From: Pseudomonas paralactis
GTDB lineage: Bacteria > Pseudomonadota > Gammaproteobacteria > Pseudomonadales > Pseudomonadaceae
Direction of reading: 5' to 3'
NCBI RefSeq assembly: GCF_001439735.1
Contig: NZ_JYLN01000013.1
Location: 27,548 to 91,547 of the forward strand
Length of the DNA: 64,000 nucleotides
Within the stretch, counting starts at the first letter, position 1; the number at the start of each line of letters is the position of its first letter. Position numbers and translations under genes: made by a program. Below, one piece after another: positions 1 to 9,683 of this stretch. The notes under the pieces are model-generated. The model was not told where the DNA came from and searched no databases. It saw nothing but the letters and a program-made list of their open reading frames with translations.

Positions 1-238
1 CGGCCTGCGTCTTTGTAATGATATTTGTCATTTCATAGCTGGCCCGTCGCCAGTCTTGGGCTATTCTTTGAATGTCCGTTTGTATAGGTTTCCATTCGAA
101 CGGATGCAAGGCCCTGATTCGGTAGCAGTCTGACGACAGGTGGTATCCGTCGTCACACCGAGATACAGGGAGAGCGAGCAGCTGCTTGTTCCGAATCACT
201 GCACGGTCATACTCTGGCTATTGGATGGCGACATAATT
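1..238. other. Upstream region of the PilZ gene, no gene seen
   Basis: This stretch lies between the window edge and the start chosen for the PilZ gene. A longer reading of that gene from 140 is open, but the extra N-terminus does not look like the family. I see no convincing promoter, hairpin or RNA gene here. Confidence 0.4.
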
Positions 239-598
239 ATGTTTACTGAGCGACGGATCGAACGGCATCAATTGCCTTACTTTTTGCAGGTGTTCAACCG
301 TATCACCGACAAACCCATCGGTTTTTTGGGCAATGTGTCTGAAAACGGGCTGATGCTCATCAGCCAACTGCCCATGATGATCAATGTAGATTTTGAACTG
401 TGTTTGAAAGTACCAACGGTACAAGGCGAATTTCAGACGATTAATCTCACCGCGACCTGTTTATGGAGCCATGAGGATGTCAATCCCCAGCATTACGACT
501 CCGGATTTCGCGTGCAGCAGCCGCCCGAAGAGTACGGGCAATTGATCAGCGCCTTGTTGCAATACTTCAGCTTTGATTCTCAACAGGCCTCTGTCTGA
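239..598 (+). CDS. PilZ domain protein (putative c-di-GMP receptor)
   Basis: A 119-residue single-domain PilZ protein. Both c-di-GMP binding signatures are visible: an RxxxR near the N-terminus (TERRIERHQ) and NxSxxG further on (LGNVSENGLML). PilZ proteins bind cyclic di-GMP and usually control motility, adhesion or exopolysaccharide through a partner protein; the partner is not evident here. I chose the ATG at 239 rather than the upstream start at 140 because the family begins directly with the RRxxR segment and the extra 33 residues show no similarity to it. It converges with the DUF58 gene of the MoxR operon. This pairing matches P. aeruginosa, where PilZ protein PA4324 sits beside the same operon (from memory of that genome). 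Confidence 0.88.
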   Translation: MFTERRIERHQLPYFLQVFNRITDKPIGFLGNVSENGLMLISQLPMMINVDFELCLKVPTVQGEFQTINLTATCLWSHEDVNPQHYDSGFRVQQPPEEYGQLISALLQYFSFDSQQASV

Positions 599-608
599 AC
601 ACTGCTGG

Positions 609-1940
609 TTAGAAAACCCCGGCTTTTTTCCATCCCAGGTAGCGCGTCACCAGTGTGGCGCCCAGGTCTGACGGCAACGTATCCAATACTGAAAGCCCAT
701 GAGCGCTCAAGCGATCATGGAGTTGGTTGCGGGCGTTGAGGTAATCGACTGTGCCGCTATAAGCCAGTGCTTCGGGGAGTGTTTGCACAGGGGCCAGGCG
801 CAGTTGATCGAGAACTTCCTCTCTGAGGCTGGCCACCAGTACGCGGTGTTGCCTGCCGATTCGTTTGACGGCGCTCATCAGCGCTTCATCATCCTCATCT
901 CGCAGGTTGGTGACGATGATCACCAGTGCCCGGCGTTTTTGCCGTGCCAGCAATTGATGGGCGGCCGCCTCATAGTCGGCGGTTTTTCGGGTGGCCTCCA
1001 AGTCGTAGACAGCATTGAGCAAGGTGTTCAACTGGCCACTGCCCTTGACCGGCTTCAGGTAGCGCGGTTGGTCGCCGGCAAAGGTGCATAAACCCACTGC
1101 ATCGCCCTGTCGCAAGGCGACGTAGCTCAAGAGCAGGCAGGCGTTGAGGGCGTGGTCGAAATGGGATAGCTCGGCATCCTGGCTGCGCATGCGCTGGCCG
1201 CAATCGAGCATGAATACGATTTGCTGGTCGCGTTCGTCCTGGTATTCCCGGGCAATTGGTGTGCGTTGCCGGGCGGTGGCCTTCCAGTCGATCTGGCGCA
1301 GGCTGTCACCTTCACGAAACTCGCGCAATTGATGAAACTCCAGGCCTAATCCCCTGCGTTGATGTTGGCGCACGCCCAGCTGGCTCAGCCAGTTATCCAC
1401 CCCCAGCAATTGCGCACCGTACAAACGGGCGAAATCCGGGTAGACCCGGGTGGCGTCGGGGGTTTGGACCCATCGCCGTGCCGACCACAAGCCCAATGGG
1501 CTGGGCAGCCAAAGTTCGCAGCGACTGAAACTGAAATGCCCGCGTCGCAAGGGGCGAACGCGATAGCCTAGCTCGCCGTGCTCGCCGGGGCGCAATTGGA
1601 TGGATTGAGGCAAGTTATCCACACTCAGGCCATCGGGCACGTGATCGAATACCTGCACGGTCAGTGGCTGAGGATAGTCGTGCTCCAGGCACAGGCGCAC
1701 TTCCTCCCAGCGCCCCAGCGCCAGGCTGCTGGGCAATTTCCTGTGGACGCGCGCCGAGGGGCATCGATGCAAGCGTGCGGCATCCAGCAGCGCCAGCAGC
1801 AGCAACGCCAGAAGCAGGCCCCAGGCCACTGACTGCAAGGTTTCAGGTACCTTGATCTGCAACGCAACCGAAGCGCCCAACACGATGTTCAGGCCAAGCA
1901 GCACACCCAGCCAGATCAGCAGCAAACGGGTTGGTTTCAT
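609..1940 (-). CDS. DUF58 domain protein of the MoxR operon
   Basis: A 443-residue protein with two N-terminal membrane segments (about residues 5-50), a central beta-rich region and a C-terminal DUF58 / von Willebrand A-like domain. The DUF58 signature FREGDSLRQIDWKATAR is present, followed by FMLDCGQRM, which resembles the metal-site strand of vWA domains. DUF58 proteins are almost always encoded next to MoxR AAA+ ATPases and are thought to be their partners or clients; the biochemical role is unknown. The ATG at 1940 lies 7 bases after the MoxR stop; an in-frame start at 1967 would add nine residues inside moxR and is less likely. It is the last gene of the six-gene operon. Confidence 0.9.
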   Translation of the reverse strand: MKPTRLLLIWLGVLLGLNIVLGASVALQIKVPETLQSVAWGLLLALLLLALLDAARLHRCPSARVHRKLPSSLALGRWEEVRLCLEHDYPQPLTVQVFDHVPDGLSVDNLPQSIQLRPGEHGELGYRVRPLRRGHFSFSRCELWLPSPLGLWSARRWVQTPDATRVYPDFARLYGAQLLGVDNWLSQLGVRQHQRRGLGLEFHQLREFREGDSLRQIDWKATARQRTPIAREYQDERDQQIVFMLDCGQRMRSQDAELSHFDHALNACLLLSYVALRQGDAVGLCTFAGDQPRYLKPVKGSGQLNTLLNAVYDLEATRKTADYEAAAHQLLARQKRRALVIIVTNLRDEDDEALMSAVKRIGRQHRVLVASLREEVLDQLRLAPVQTLPEALAYSGTVDYLNARNQLHDRLSAHGLSVLDTLPSDLGATLVTRYLGWKKAGVF

Positions 1941-1947
1941 GGCCGTG

Positions 1948-2939
<992 letters not shown>

Positions 2940-2943
<4 letters not shown>

Positions 2944-4094
2944 AAGGCATTCCTGAGGGTTTGCAGGCACGCAACCTGTCGGCTGAAATCGGCGCTGGAG
3001 AGCCGTTTCTGCGTCAGTGGTTCGAGCGCCTGGCTGATGATATGAGGGGGGTGTCGCGTCAGGTGTTCCAGCACCCGCCGCTGCTCTGCTGCAGTGAGAT
3101 GCTCAAAGCCTGGATGGCGCCGCCGAGCGGCGCGCAGGAGGTCGTGCTGCAAAGCTTGCAGCAAGGTGCCCTGACCGCTGCGGCGCAGCAGGAAATCGGC
3201 GCTGGCCTTCAAATGTTCCTGAAGTTGCCGACGTGCCTTGGGGACCGGTGCCTGGATCGGGCCCTGGCGCATGGCGGCCTGCCACAGCGCCAGGGCGATC
3301 AGTGCAGCAAGGGCGACGAGGGCCTGTGGGAAATATCGGATCAACAGGGTCAGCAGATCGTCCGTGTCACTGTTGAACAGCAAGGTTACGTCAGTCTCCT
3401 GGGTCAGGTACCACAACAACCAGGCGTTATCGTGTTTGCCGATGTTTGGGGTTTTCCACAGGTCGCTATCGGTAATCACAGTGACGCGGCCTTGCCCCAG
3501 GTTGAGTTGCATCAGGTGGCTTGAATCGGCGCTGTTGGCGGAAAACTGCGCCAGGTGCTTGGGGTCGATAAGGTTGAAGTCGGTGTCAAAACTGAAATAC
3601 GCCGGGTCAGTTTCATTGTCGACATAAAATTTGGTCAGGTCTGCCGCGGGCTTTTTACGTGCGGGCGCCGGTTCATCGAAGGTTTCGCTCAAGGCCTGGT
3701 GGATATCAAGGCGATCAAGCAACAGGTCGCCGCTCTTGCCGGTTTCCTCGTCCCACAATGCCTCGGCGACCAGCAGCAGGTGCCCGCCGGACTTTGCCCA
3801 CGCCAGCAGTTGCTCGACCTGGCGCGGGGTCATGTTGCTGCGCTCCCCCAGCAGCAACAGGCTATGGCCTTTGGCCGGTAGGTTCGCAAGCTGCTCAAGG
3901 CCGTTGGCGTGTTCCACCACCAGGCCTTGCTGGTGCAGAAAATGCTCGGCGGCCAAATAAGGATTGGCCAGTGCATCCGGCGACGGGCCGCGATCCACTA
4001 CTTCGTCATAGGGGATTGCCTTATGCCAGGCATACAAGCCACCCACACCCAGCAGGCCTACCAGCAGCGCCAACCACAATAATGGCCGTTTCAT
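2940..4094 (-). CDS. DUF4350 domain protein
   Basis: A 384-residue protein with an N-terminal membrane anchor (LLWLALLVGLLGVGGLYAW), an alpha/beta domain of the DUF4350 type (residues about 40-230; GPSPDALANPYLAAEHFL, then SLLLLGERSNMTPRQVEQLLAWAKSGGHLLLVAE) and a second membrane segment near residue 265. DUF4350 domains resemble glutamine-amidotransferase-like folds, but no catalytic triad is obvious. It overlaps the DUF4129 gene upstream (stop 4091, start 4094) and moxR downstream, so translation is probably coupled. Function unknown beyond association with MoxR/DUF58. Confidence 0.85.
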
Positions 4095-5620
4095 TGGCTG
4101 GCTCCGTCATTGAACAGAGCGCGCCAATCGCTGCACAGCTTTTGTTGGATTGAGGAGGGCGGCAAGCGATGACCATAGGCGAGGTTTTGCCAGTGACGCG
4201 TCAGTTCGTCACTGAACGCCAGCAACTGCGGTTGCTGCAACTGTTGAACGCGCTCCAGCACCTGGCCTTCGGTGTCGGCGCTTTTGAGCGGCAAATTGAA
4301 TTCATGCAGCAGGCGGCTGAGCAGGCCGCGATACAGCAAACCAAGGGCTTGCCGTGGTTGGGTGGGCCATAACTGTTCGGCGGCGCTGGCGATGTCTTGC
4401 GGCAATGTCTCGACCCCCAGCTCCAGCCCGAACAACTGAGCAGGGGGAGGTGCGGGGGTTTTAGCGCGGGCGCGCCGGTTGCGGCTGACAAAGGTGCGCA
4501 GCCACTCCCGGTAACGCCATACCACCAGGGCCAGTCCGCCAATCACCAGGCTCCACAGCAGTATTTCCAGGGTTTTGGCGAGGGGCTTGAAGCTGTCGCT
4601 GTTGAGGTTGTCGAGTAAGGCCTGGAGCCAGCCGGGTAATTTACCGTCGCCACGGGCTGTGTTTTTGACTGGCGGCTTTTCTTCACCAAACCGATAGCGG
4701 GTGACGGTTTCCGGGTTCTTGAAGGGTGGCTTGTCCAGCAGTGCCTTGATGGACTGACTGGCAGCCTGGGTATTGAGTGGCTTGTGGCCCGTTGTTTCAT
4801 CGGCCATGGCGGATGGGCTGAACGGTATCAGCGCCAGGCCGACGGCCAGCAGCAACAGCGGCGCAACGCTACTCAGGCGCTGACGCAACCGGCGGAATAC
4901 CAACTCCAGGTCCCAGGCTTCAAGAGCTGTACGACGGTTGAGGTACAGGCTGAAGCCACAGGCAACGTAGATGGGTTCCCAAAACACCAGGACCAGTGCG
5001 TAAAAGGCATTCCCCAGGTGCTCCACCCACAACACGTTCGAGCTGGTTGCCAGCGCCAGGCGCTGCCAGTCCCAATCCATTTCCAGCTGCTGTGGTATGA
5101 ATAAATAGAACAGCGCCATGGCGCCGAACCACAGGCCGATTTCCAGGTGTACGCCGATAATCGTCAGCCAGCGGGCGGCGCCGGCGTTACGTTGCAGTAA
5201 TATCCCCAGGCGCTGTTGCCGCGCCTGCCTCGCGAGCCCTTCAAGTTGACTGACCGGCAGTGTGAAGCTGCGGCTCATGCTCAGGCGGCGCCAGGTCAGG
5301 CTGGCACACAGTTGCCCCTTGAGCAGGTGTGGCCACTGGCGAACGGCCTGTTTGAGACTGGGGCGCTCGCCAAACAGGGCCTTGGAAAGAATGTACAGCG
5401 GCAGGCGGTCGAAAGCCGGCTTGAGCCACCAGAACAGAAACATGGCCAGCGACGGGTAATTCCACAGCAGCACGGTCAGCGCAATAAACACAGGAAGGCT
5501 CACCATTGCCCAACTGCCCATCAGCAGCAAACGATGTTGCCTGGCCATCAGGACGCCCAGGTCCATGGCTTCCCAGGAAGTGCGCGGGCGAATCACCACG
5601 CTGGCGTCAGTCAGGCGCAT
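4091..5620 (-). CDS. DUF4129 domain membrane protein
   Basis: A 509-residue membrane protein. The N-terminal half holds several hydrophobic segments (about residues 38-75, 155-175, 195-220, 255-275). A soluble periplasmic-looking linker follows, then a further membrane segment near residue 355. The C-terminal DUF4129 domain carries WPTQPRQALGLLYRGLLSRLLHEFNLPLK. In other bacteria DUF4129 is the C-terminal domain of transglutaminase-like proteins in MoxR clusters; no transglutaminase catalytic Cys-His-Asp is seen here. It overlaps the SpoIIM-like gene by 14 bp and DUF4350 by 4 bp, so all are probably read as one message. Confidence 0.83.
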   Translation of the reverse strand: MRLTDASVVIRPRTSWEAMDLGVLMARQHRLLLMGSWAMVSLPVFIALTVLLWNYPSLAMFLFWWLKPAFDRLPLYILSKALFGERPSLKQAVRQWPHLLKGQLCASLTWRRLSMSRSFTLPVSQLEGLARQARQQRLGILLQRNAGAARWLTIIGVHLEIGLWFGAMALFYLFIPQQLEMDWDWQRLALATSSNVLWVEHLGNAFYALVLVFWEPIYVACGFSLYLNRRTALEAWDLELVFRRLRQRLSSVAPLLLLAVGLALIPFSPSAMADETTGHKPLNTQAASQSIKALLDKPPFKNPETVTRYRFGEEKPPVKNTARGDGKLPGWLQALLDNLNSDSFKPLAKTLEILLWSLVIGGLALVVWRYREWLRTFVSRNRRARAKTPAPPPAQLFGLELGVETLPQDIASAAEQLWPTQPRQALGLLYRGLLSRLLHEFNLPLKSADTEGQVLERVQQLQQPQLLAFSDELTRHWQNLAYGHRLPPSSIQQKLCSDWRALFNDGASQ

Positions 5621-6587
5621 GGCGAGCCCGTCCGGCGAAGATCAGGTAAACAGCCACCAGTAGCCAGAGCGCAGTGCCTACCAGGTATTTGAGCCAGGGC
5701 TCGAAGTGGGTGGTGGAGGACCAATAGGCTTCGATGAACGCCGCGATCAGCAGAAACACCATGACCCCGCAGAGCATCCGCACGCTCTTGTGGGCTGCCA
5801 GGCGCAAGGCCTCGCCTCGTGGCAGCCGCCCGGGAGCGATCAATGACCAACCCAATTGCAAACCCGCAGCACCGGCCAGCGCAATGGCGCTCAATTCGAA
5901 TGCGCCATGACCGATGACGAATGACCAGAAGGTCTGCCCATAGCCAATGTCGGTCAGGTGCCCCGAGACCGCGCCGATCATCAAACCGTTGAAAACCAGA
6001 AAGAACACGCTGCCCAGGCCGAACAACAGGCCAGCGGCAAACGTCTGGAAGGCGATGCCGATATTGTGCATCACATAATAGCCAAACATCATCCAGTCCT
6101 CGCTGGCTGCGCGCTCGGCGGCGCGTCCCAAGCGGCTGGCAGCGGGATCGTACATGCCCTGCATCTCGGCCACCTGTTGGGCGCTGACGATGCTGTAGAT
6201 CAGGTCGGGGAACAGGTAAACCAGCAGCGCAATGCCCACCAGGCTGCCAAAGAACAGCAAACCAGCGATCAGTACGAAGCGCCATTGTTCACGTACCAGG
6301 CGCGGGAAATCGGCGAGCAGGAACGCCAGTACATTGGCCGCCAGTTCGCTGCGATGGCGATACAACTGTTGATGGCCGCGCAGCGCCAGTTGCTGCAGGC
6401 GGTCTACCAGGTAGCTGCTGTAGCCACGCTGCTGGGCCAGGGCCAGGTGTTGGCACAGGCGCCGATATTGGTGAGGGAAGTCCGCCACCTCGCCCGCCTT
6501 GGCTTTGCCTTGCTCCAACTGCTCAAGTTGCTGCGCGAAGGTTTGCCATTGCGGCTGGTGGCGGCTTTCAAAAAGGCTTTGCTTCAT
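5607..6587 (-). CDS. Stage II sporulation protein M (SpoIIM) family membrane protein
   Basis: A 326-residue integral membrane protein. A helical N-terminal segment (about 90 residues, Gln/Glu/Arg-rich) precedes five or six transmembrane helices, with typical SpoIIM-family elements FLVFNGLMIGAVSGHLTDIGYGQTFWSFVIGHGAFELSAI. In Bacillus SpoIIM is part of a peptidoglycan-remodelling complex; in non-sporulating Gram-negatives the family's role is unknown and the name is only historical. Start and stop overlap the neighbours on both sides (6584/6587 and 5607/5620). Confidence 0.88.
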   Translation of the reverse strand: MKQSLFESRHQPQWQTFAQQLEQLEQGKAKAGEVADFPHQYRRLCQHLALAQQRGYSSYLVDRLQQLALRGHQQLYRHRSELAANVLAFLLADFPRLVREQWRFVLIAGLLFFGSLVGIALLVYLFPDLIYSIVSAQQVAEMQGMYDPAASRLGRAAERAASEDWMMFGYYVMHNIGIAFQTFAAGLLFGLGSVFFLVFNGLMIGAVSGHLTDIGYGQTFWSFVIGHGAFELSAIALAGAAGLQLGWSLIAPGRLPRGEALRLAAHKSVRMLCGVMVFLLIAAFIEAYWSSTTHFEPWLKYLVGTALWLLVAVYLIFAGRARHAPD

Positions 6588-7276
6588 GTCGGCCCCAATA
6601 AACCACGTGCCACACCGTTGAGTTGTTCCACGGCGCGTGCCGGGGGGACTTGCAGGGGCGTGGCGAGGATTGCGGCCAGCTCATGCACGCGTTCGGCAGA
6701 GAGCTCGGCCTGGCGCTCGGCAAAGCCGAGTATGGCCCGCTGTTCGCTCAGCTCCAGTGCAAAGGGCAGGCGCAGCGCGGCCGCTTGAGGGACCCGCGGG
6801 CGCACCAGCGGTAGTTCGCGATAGACCACCAGTGTGCCGGCGGCCAGATCGCCCAGGCGCTTGAAGTGCGGATGTTGCAGGCAACTGATCGCGCCGAGGA
6901 AATAGCCGAAAGGCAGCATGTCGACAAAGCGCAGCAGGTTGCGGATCAGCGAAGCCGACCAGCCAATGGGCGTGCCATCATCCTGGACCACCCGCAGGCC
7001 CATGACCTGCTTGCCCGGCGAGCAGCCCTGGTTGAGCACTTCGAACAGCACCATGTACCACCAGCTCACCAGGAACAGCAGCAGCGAACCCAGCCCGAGG
7101 CCAATATTGCCCAGCAGTGCCAGGGGCACCAGCAGGATACCCATGATGATGCCACGCACGCCCAGGTCGAATGCAAAGGCCAATGCCCTGGGTGGCAGGC
7201 CGGCAGGGCGCAAGGGCAGGTCGATCCCCTCCGGGGTCTCGATTTGGTAATGGGTATCCAAAGGAGCTGGTGGCAT
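6584..7276 (-). CDS. RDD family membrane protein
   Basis: A 230-residue RDD-family protein, first gene of the six-gene operon. It shows the RxxAxxxD start of the family (LPPRALAFAFDLGVRG), three hydrophobic segments and the conserved NQGCSPGKQVMGLRVV turn. The ATG at 7276 is preceded by AAGGA; the open frame extends to 7405, but that extension has no such site and no family similarity. RDD proteins are small membrane proteins of unknown function, with some linked to ion transport. The gene diverges from sbcB, and a LexA-like box lies 85-100 bp upstream. Confidence 0.87.
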   Translation of the reverse strand: MPPAPLDTHYQIETPEGIDLPLRPAGLPPRALAFAFDLGVRGIIMGILLVPLALLGNIGLGLGSLLLFLVSWWYMVLFEVLNQGCSPGKQVMGLRVVQDDGTPIGWSASLIRNLLRFVDMLPFGYFLGAISCLQHPHFKRLGDLAAGTLVVYRELPLVRPRVPQAAALRLPFALELSEQRAILGFAERQAELSAERVHELAAILATPLQVPPARAVEQLNGVARGLLGPT

Positions 7277-7357
7277 TGCGATCCTTGGCAGTGCAAAGCG
7301 ACTAAGAGACACGGATGCTAGCAGTGTCGAGGCTGGAAGCAACCACTCAAGGTTTTG

Positions 7358-7373
7358 CTGGATATTTATACAG
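7358..7373. promoter_or_regulatory. LexA-like operator between the MoxR operon and sbcB
   Basis: The sequence CTGGATATTTATACAG fits the gamma-proteobacterial SOS box CTGT-N8-ACAG with a single mismatch in the core (CTGG for CTGT) and an AT-only centre. It lies 71 bp before the sbcB start and about 82 bp before the RDD start, in the divergent promoter region. Assignment is by pattern only. Confidence 0.5.
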
Positions 7374-7443
7374 TAAAGGTATCGCTGGCCCCAGACGCCT
7401 TGCAACGCCTAGACTTTGTCGGTCTTCAGCACAGGAATAGCCC

Positions 7444-8871
7444 GTGACCTCGATTTTCTGGTACGACTATGAAACCACCGGTATCAACCCGCGCAACGAT
7501 CGCCCGCTCCAGGTAGCCGGCATTCGCACCGATCTTGAACTCAACGAGGTCGGTGCGCCGATCAATCTTTATTGTCAGCCCGGCGACGATATCCTGCCCC
7601 ATCCGGCTGCGTGCGCGATCACCGGTATCACGCCAGGCGTTCTCGCGCAGAAGGGCCTTGCCGAAGCCGACTTCATGACCCGGGTGCACGCCGAACTGGC
7701 CGCGCCAGGCACCTGTGGCGCCGGTTACAACACCCTGCGATTTGACGATGAAATGACGCGCTACAGCCTGTATCGCAATTTTTTCGACCCCTACGCGCGC
7801 GAATGGCAGGGCGGCAACAGCCGCTGGGACTTGATCGACGTGATGCGCACTGCCTACGCGTTGCGGCCGGAGGGAATTATCTGGCCTGAGCAAGACGGGC
7901 GCGTGACCCTCAAGCTTGAGCGGCTGACCCAAGCCAATGGCATTGATCATGGTCAGGCACACGATGCGTTGTCTGATGTGCGTGCAACCATCGCCCTGGC
8001 GCGATTGGTCCGGGAAAAGCAGCCCAGGCTGTACGAGTGGTTATTTCAACTGCGCAGCAAGCAGCGGGTGATGGATGAGGTGCGGTTGTTGCAACCGATG
8101 GTGCATATCTCCGGGCGTTTTTCCGCCGAACGCCATTACCTGGGCGTGGTATTGCCCCTGGCCTGGCACCCGCGCAACCGCAATGCGTTGATCGTCTGCG
8201 ACCTTGGGCTCGACCCACAGGGGCTGCTGGACCTGGATGCGCAGACTTTGCGCGAGCGCCTCTATACGCGCCGGGATGAGTTGGCGGACGGTGAACTGCC
8301 GGTGCCTCTCAAACTATTGCATATCAACCGCTGCCCAGTGGTAGCACCGTTGAAGGTGCTGCGCCCGCAAGACCGCGAGCGTTTGCAATTGGATATGGAC
8401 ACCTGTCAGGCGCGGGCGCTGCGGCTAACTGACGCACAGCAAGTTTGGCGCGATAAGTTGGCAGCCATTTACGCCGAGGAAGACTTTGCGTCGAATGCGG
8501 ACCCGGAGCAGCAGCTCTACGATGGTTTTATTGGCGATCGGGATCGCCGTTTATGTGAACAAGTTCGCCTGGCGGAGCCCGCGCAATTAGCACATCAGTC
8601 GTGGCCGTTCGATGACCATCGTTTGCCGGAATTATTATTTCGCTACCGCGCGCGTAACTTCCCTGAAACCTTGAATGCCGAGGAACAACAACGCTGGAGA
8701 CTTTTCTGTCAGCAACGTTTGTCGGATCCGCAATGGGGAGCACCGAATACCCTGATGGCATTTAAGCAGGCGCGTGAGGAGTTGGCGCTTAGTGCCACCT
8801 CATTCCAGCGTCAGGTGCTGGATGGATGGCAGGACTATGCCGATTCTTTAGCGGCCCGCTTGAGCCTGTAG
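7444..8871 (+). CDS. sbcB: Exodeoxyribonuclease I
   Basis: A 475-residue exonuclease I, a DEDDh-type 3'-5' single-strand DNA exonuclease active in recombination and mismatch repair. The catalytic DxE (FWYDYETTG) lies near the N-terminus, and HDALSDVRATIALARLV supplies the later acidic and His residues. The rest matches the ExoI SH3-like and helical extension, and the length matches the family. Translation starts at GTG 7444 with AGGA upstream. The order sbcB-mvaT-purU is the same in P. aeruginosa. The LexA-like box upstream suggests possible damage control. Confidence 0.95.
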   Translation: MTSIFWYDYETTGINPRNDRPLQVAGIRTDLELNEVGAPINLYCQPGDDILPHPAACAITGITPGVLAQKGLAEADFMTRVHAELAAPGTCGAGYNTLRFDDEMTRYSLYRNFFDPYAREWQGGNSRWDLIDVMRTAYALRPEGIIWPEQDGRVTLKLERLTQANGIDHGQAHDALSDVRATIALARLVREKQPRLYEWLFQLRSKQRVMDEVRLLQPMVHISGRFSAERHYLGVVLPLAWHPRNRNALIVCDLGLDPQGLLDLDAQTLRERLYTRRDELADGELPVPLKLLHINRCPVVAPLKVLRPQDRERLQLDMDTCQARALRLTDAQQVWRDKLAAIYAEEDFASNADPEQQLYDGFIGDRDRRLCEQVRLAEPAQLAHQSWPFDDHRLPELLFRYRARNFPETLNAEEQQRWRLFCQQRLSDPQWGAPNTLMAFKQAREELALSATSFQRQVLDGWQDYADSLAARLSL

Positions 8872-8899
8872 GCCGGTAATTACAAAATATTCAGACAAT

Positions 8900-8926
8900 A
8901 AAAAACGCCAGCAGGCTGGCGTTTTT
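8900..8926. terminator. Bidirectional rho-independent terminator
   Basis: AAAAACGCCAGC-AG-GCTGGCGTTTTT: a perfect stem with an A-run on one side and a T-run on the other. It lies between the converging sbcB and mvaT genes and could serve both. Confidence 0.9.
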
Positions 8927-8961
8927 AATGTGTAGCGTATCGGGGGAACGTCCGACCAGGC

Positions 8962-9336
8962 TTAGCCCAGTAGAGTAGCCCAACCTTCAACTACGTCACC
9001 GCCCCACTTGGCTTTCCACTCTTTCAGAGTTTTGTGGTTGCCACCTTTGGTTTCAATCACTTCGCCGTTGTGCGGGTTTTTGTATTGCTTGACTTTGCGA
9101 GCACGCTTGGTGCCGGTAGTTTTTACAGCACCGCGTGGCGCTTTAACTTTCGACTCTGGATCCAGCAGCGCGATGATGTCACGCAGCGATTTGGAGTATT
9201 CACCCATCAGGGTGCGCAGTTTGCCTTCGAATTCCAGCTCGGTTTGCAGCTTGTCGTCTTGGGACAGGTTCTTCAAACGGGCTTGCAGCTCTTTGATAGC
9301 TTCTTCAGTGGCGCGGTATTCGTTGATCAGAGACAT
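8962..9336 (-). CDS. mvaT: H-NS-like global regulator MvaT
   Basis: A 124-residue xenogeneic silencer of the MvaT/MvaU family. The N-terminus (MSLINEYRATEEAIKELQARL) forms the coiled-coil oligomerisation region to about residue 60. The C-terminus holds the DNA-binding segment KRARKVKQYKNPHNGEVIETKGG, which reads AT-rich minor grooves, ending in the typical VEGWATLLG. A basic linker joins them. MvaT represses horizontally acquired, AT-rich genes, which in this window may include the cdi locus. Monocistronic, ending at the shared terminator; AAGGTAG precedes the ATG. Confidence 0.96.
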   Translation of the reverse strand: MSLINEYRATEEAIKELQARLKNLSQDDKLQTELEFEGKLRTLMGEYSKSLRDIIALLDPESKVKAPRGAVKTTGTKRARKVKQYKNPHNGEVIETKGGNHKTLKEWKAKWGGDVVEGWATLLG

Positions 9337-9683
9337 GTGGACTACCTTATGTAGAACGCTGATTGACAGGGTGAGTGGCCTAATAATAGTCAGGCAATTT
9401 CACCAAGTAAACATTTAAGACGATATTTATGTGAAGGAGATTGAATGTTTGTGGCAAAGCGATGCAAAAGTGTTAATTGCAGCCGTTACGCCGAAAGATA
9501 AATACCTTAATTTTCGCTAACTGTCTGAGCTTGCCGTTGTACGGTCATATAGCGAGGGTAAGGCCTTACGCTATTAAGGGCTGTTGTCACGAGGTGGCTG
9601 CAGAATAAGGCGCAACGAATACTGCAGTTTTTCTGCGCAATCGCTAGAATAGCGGCCTTTGCGAAGTTCTGGAGTTCCCCCTA
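9337..9683. other. Divergent mvaT-purU intergenic region
   Basis: A 347 bp AT-rich region between the mvaT and purU starts that should contain both promoters. A possible purU -10 (TAGAAT, about 9645-9650) is visible without a clear -35. A short open frame of 18 codons at 9445-9501 has a good ribosome-binding site (GAAGGAGA) but no recognisable product. Confidence 0.4.
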
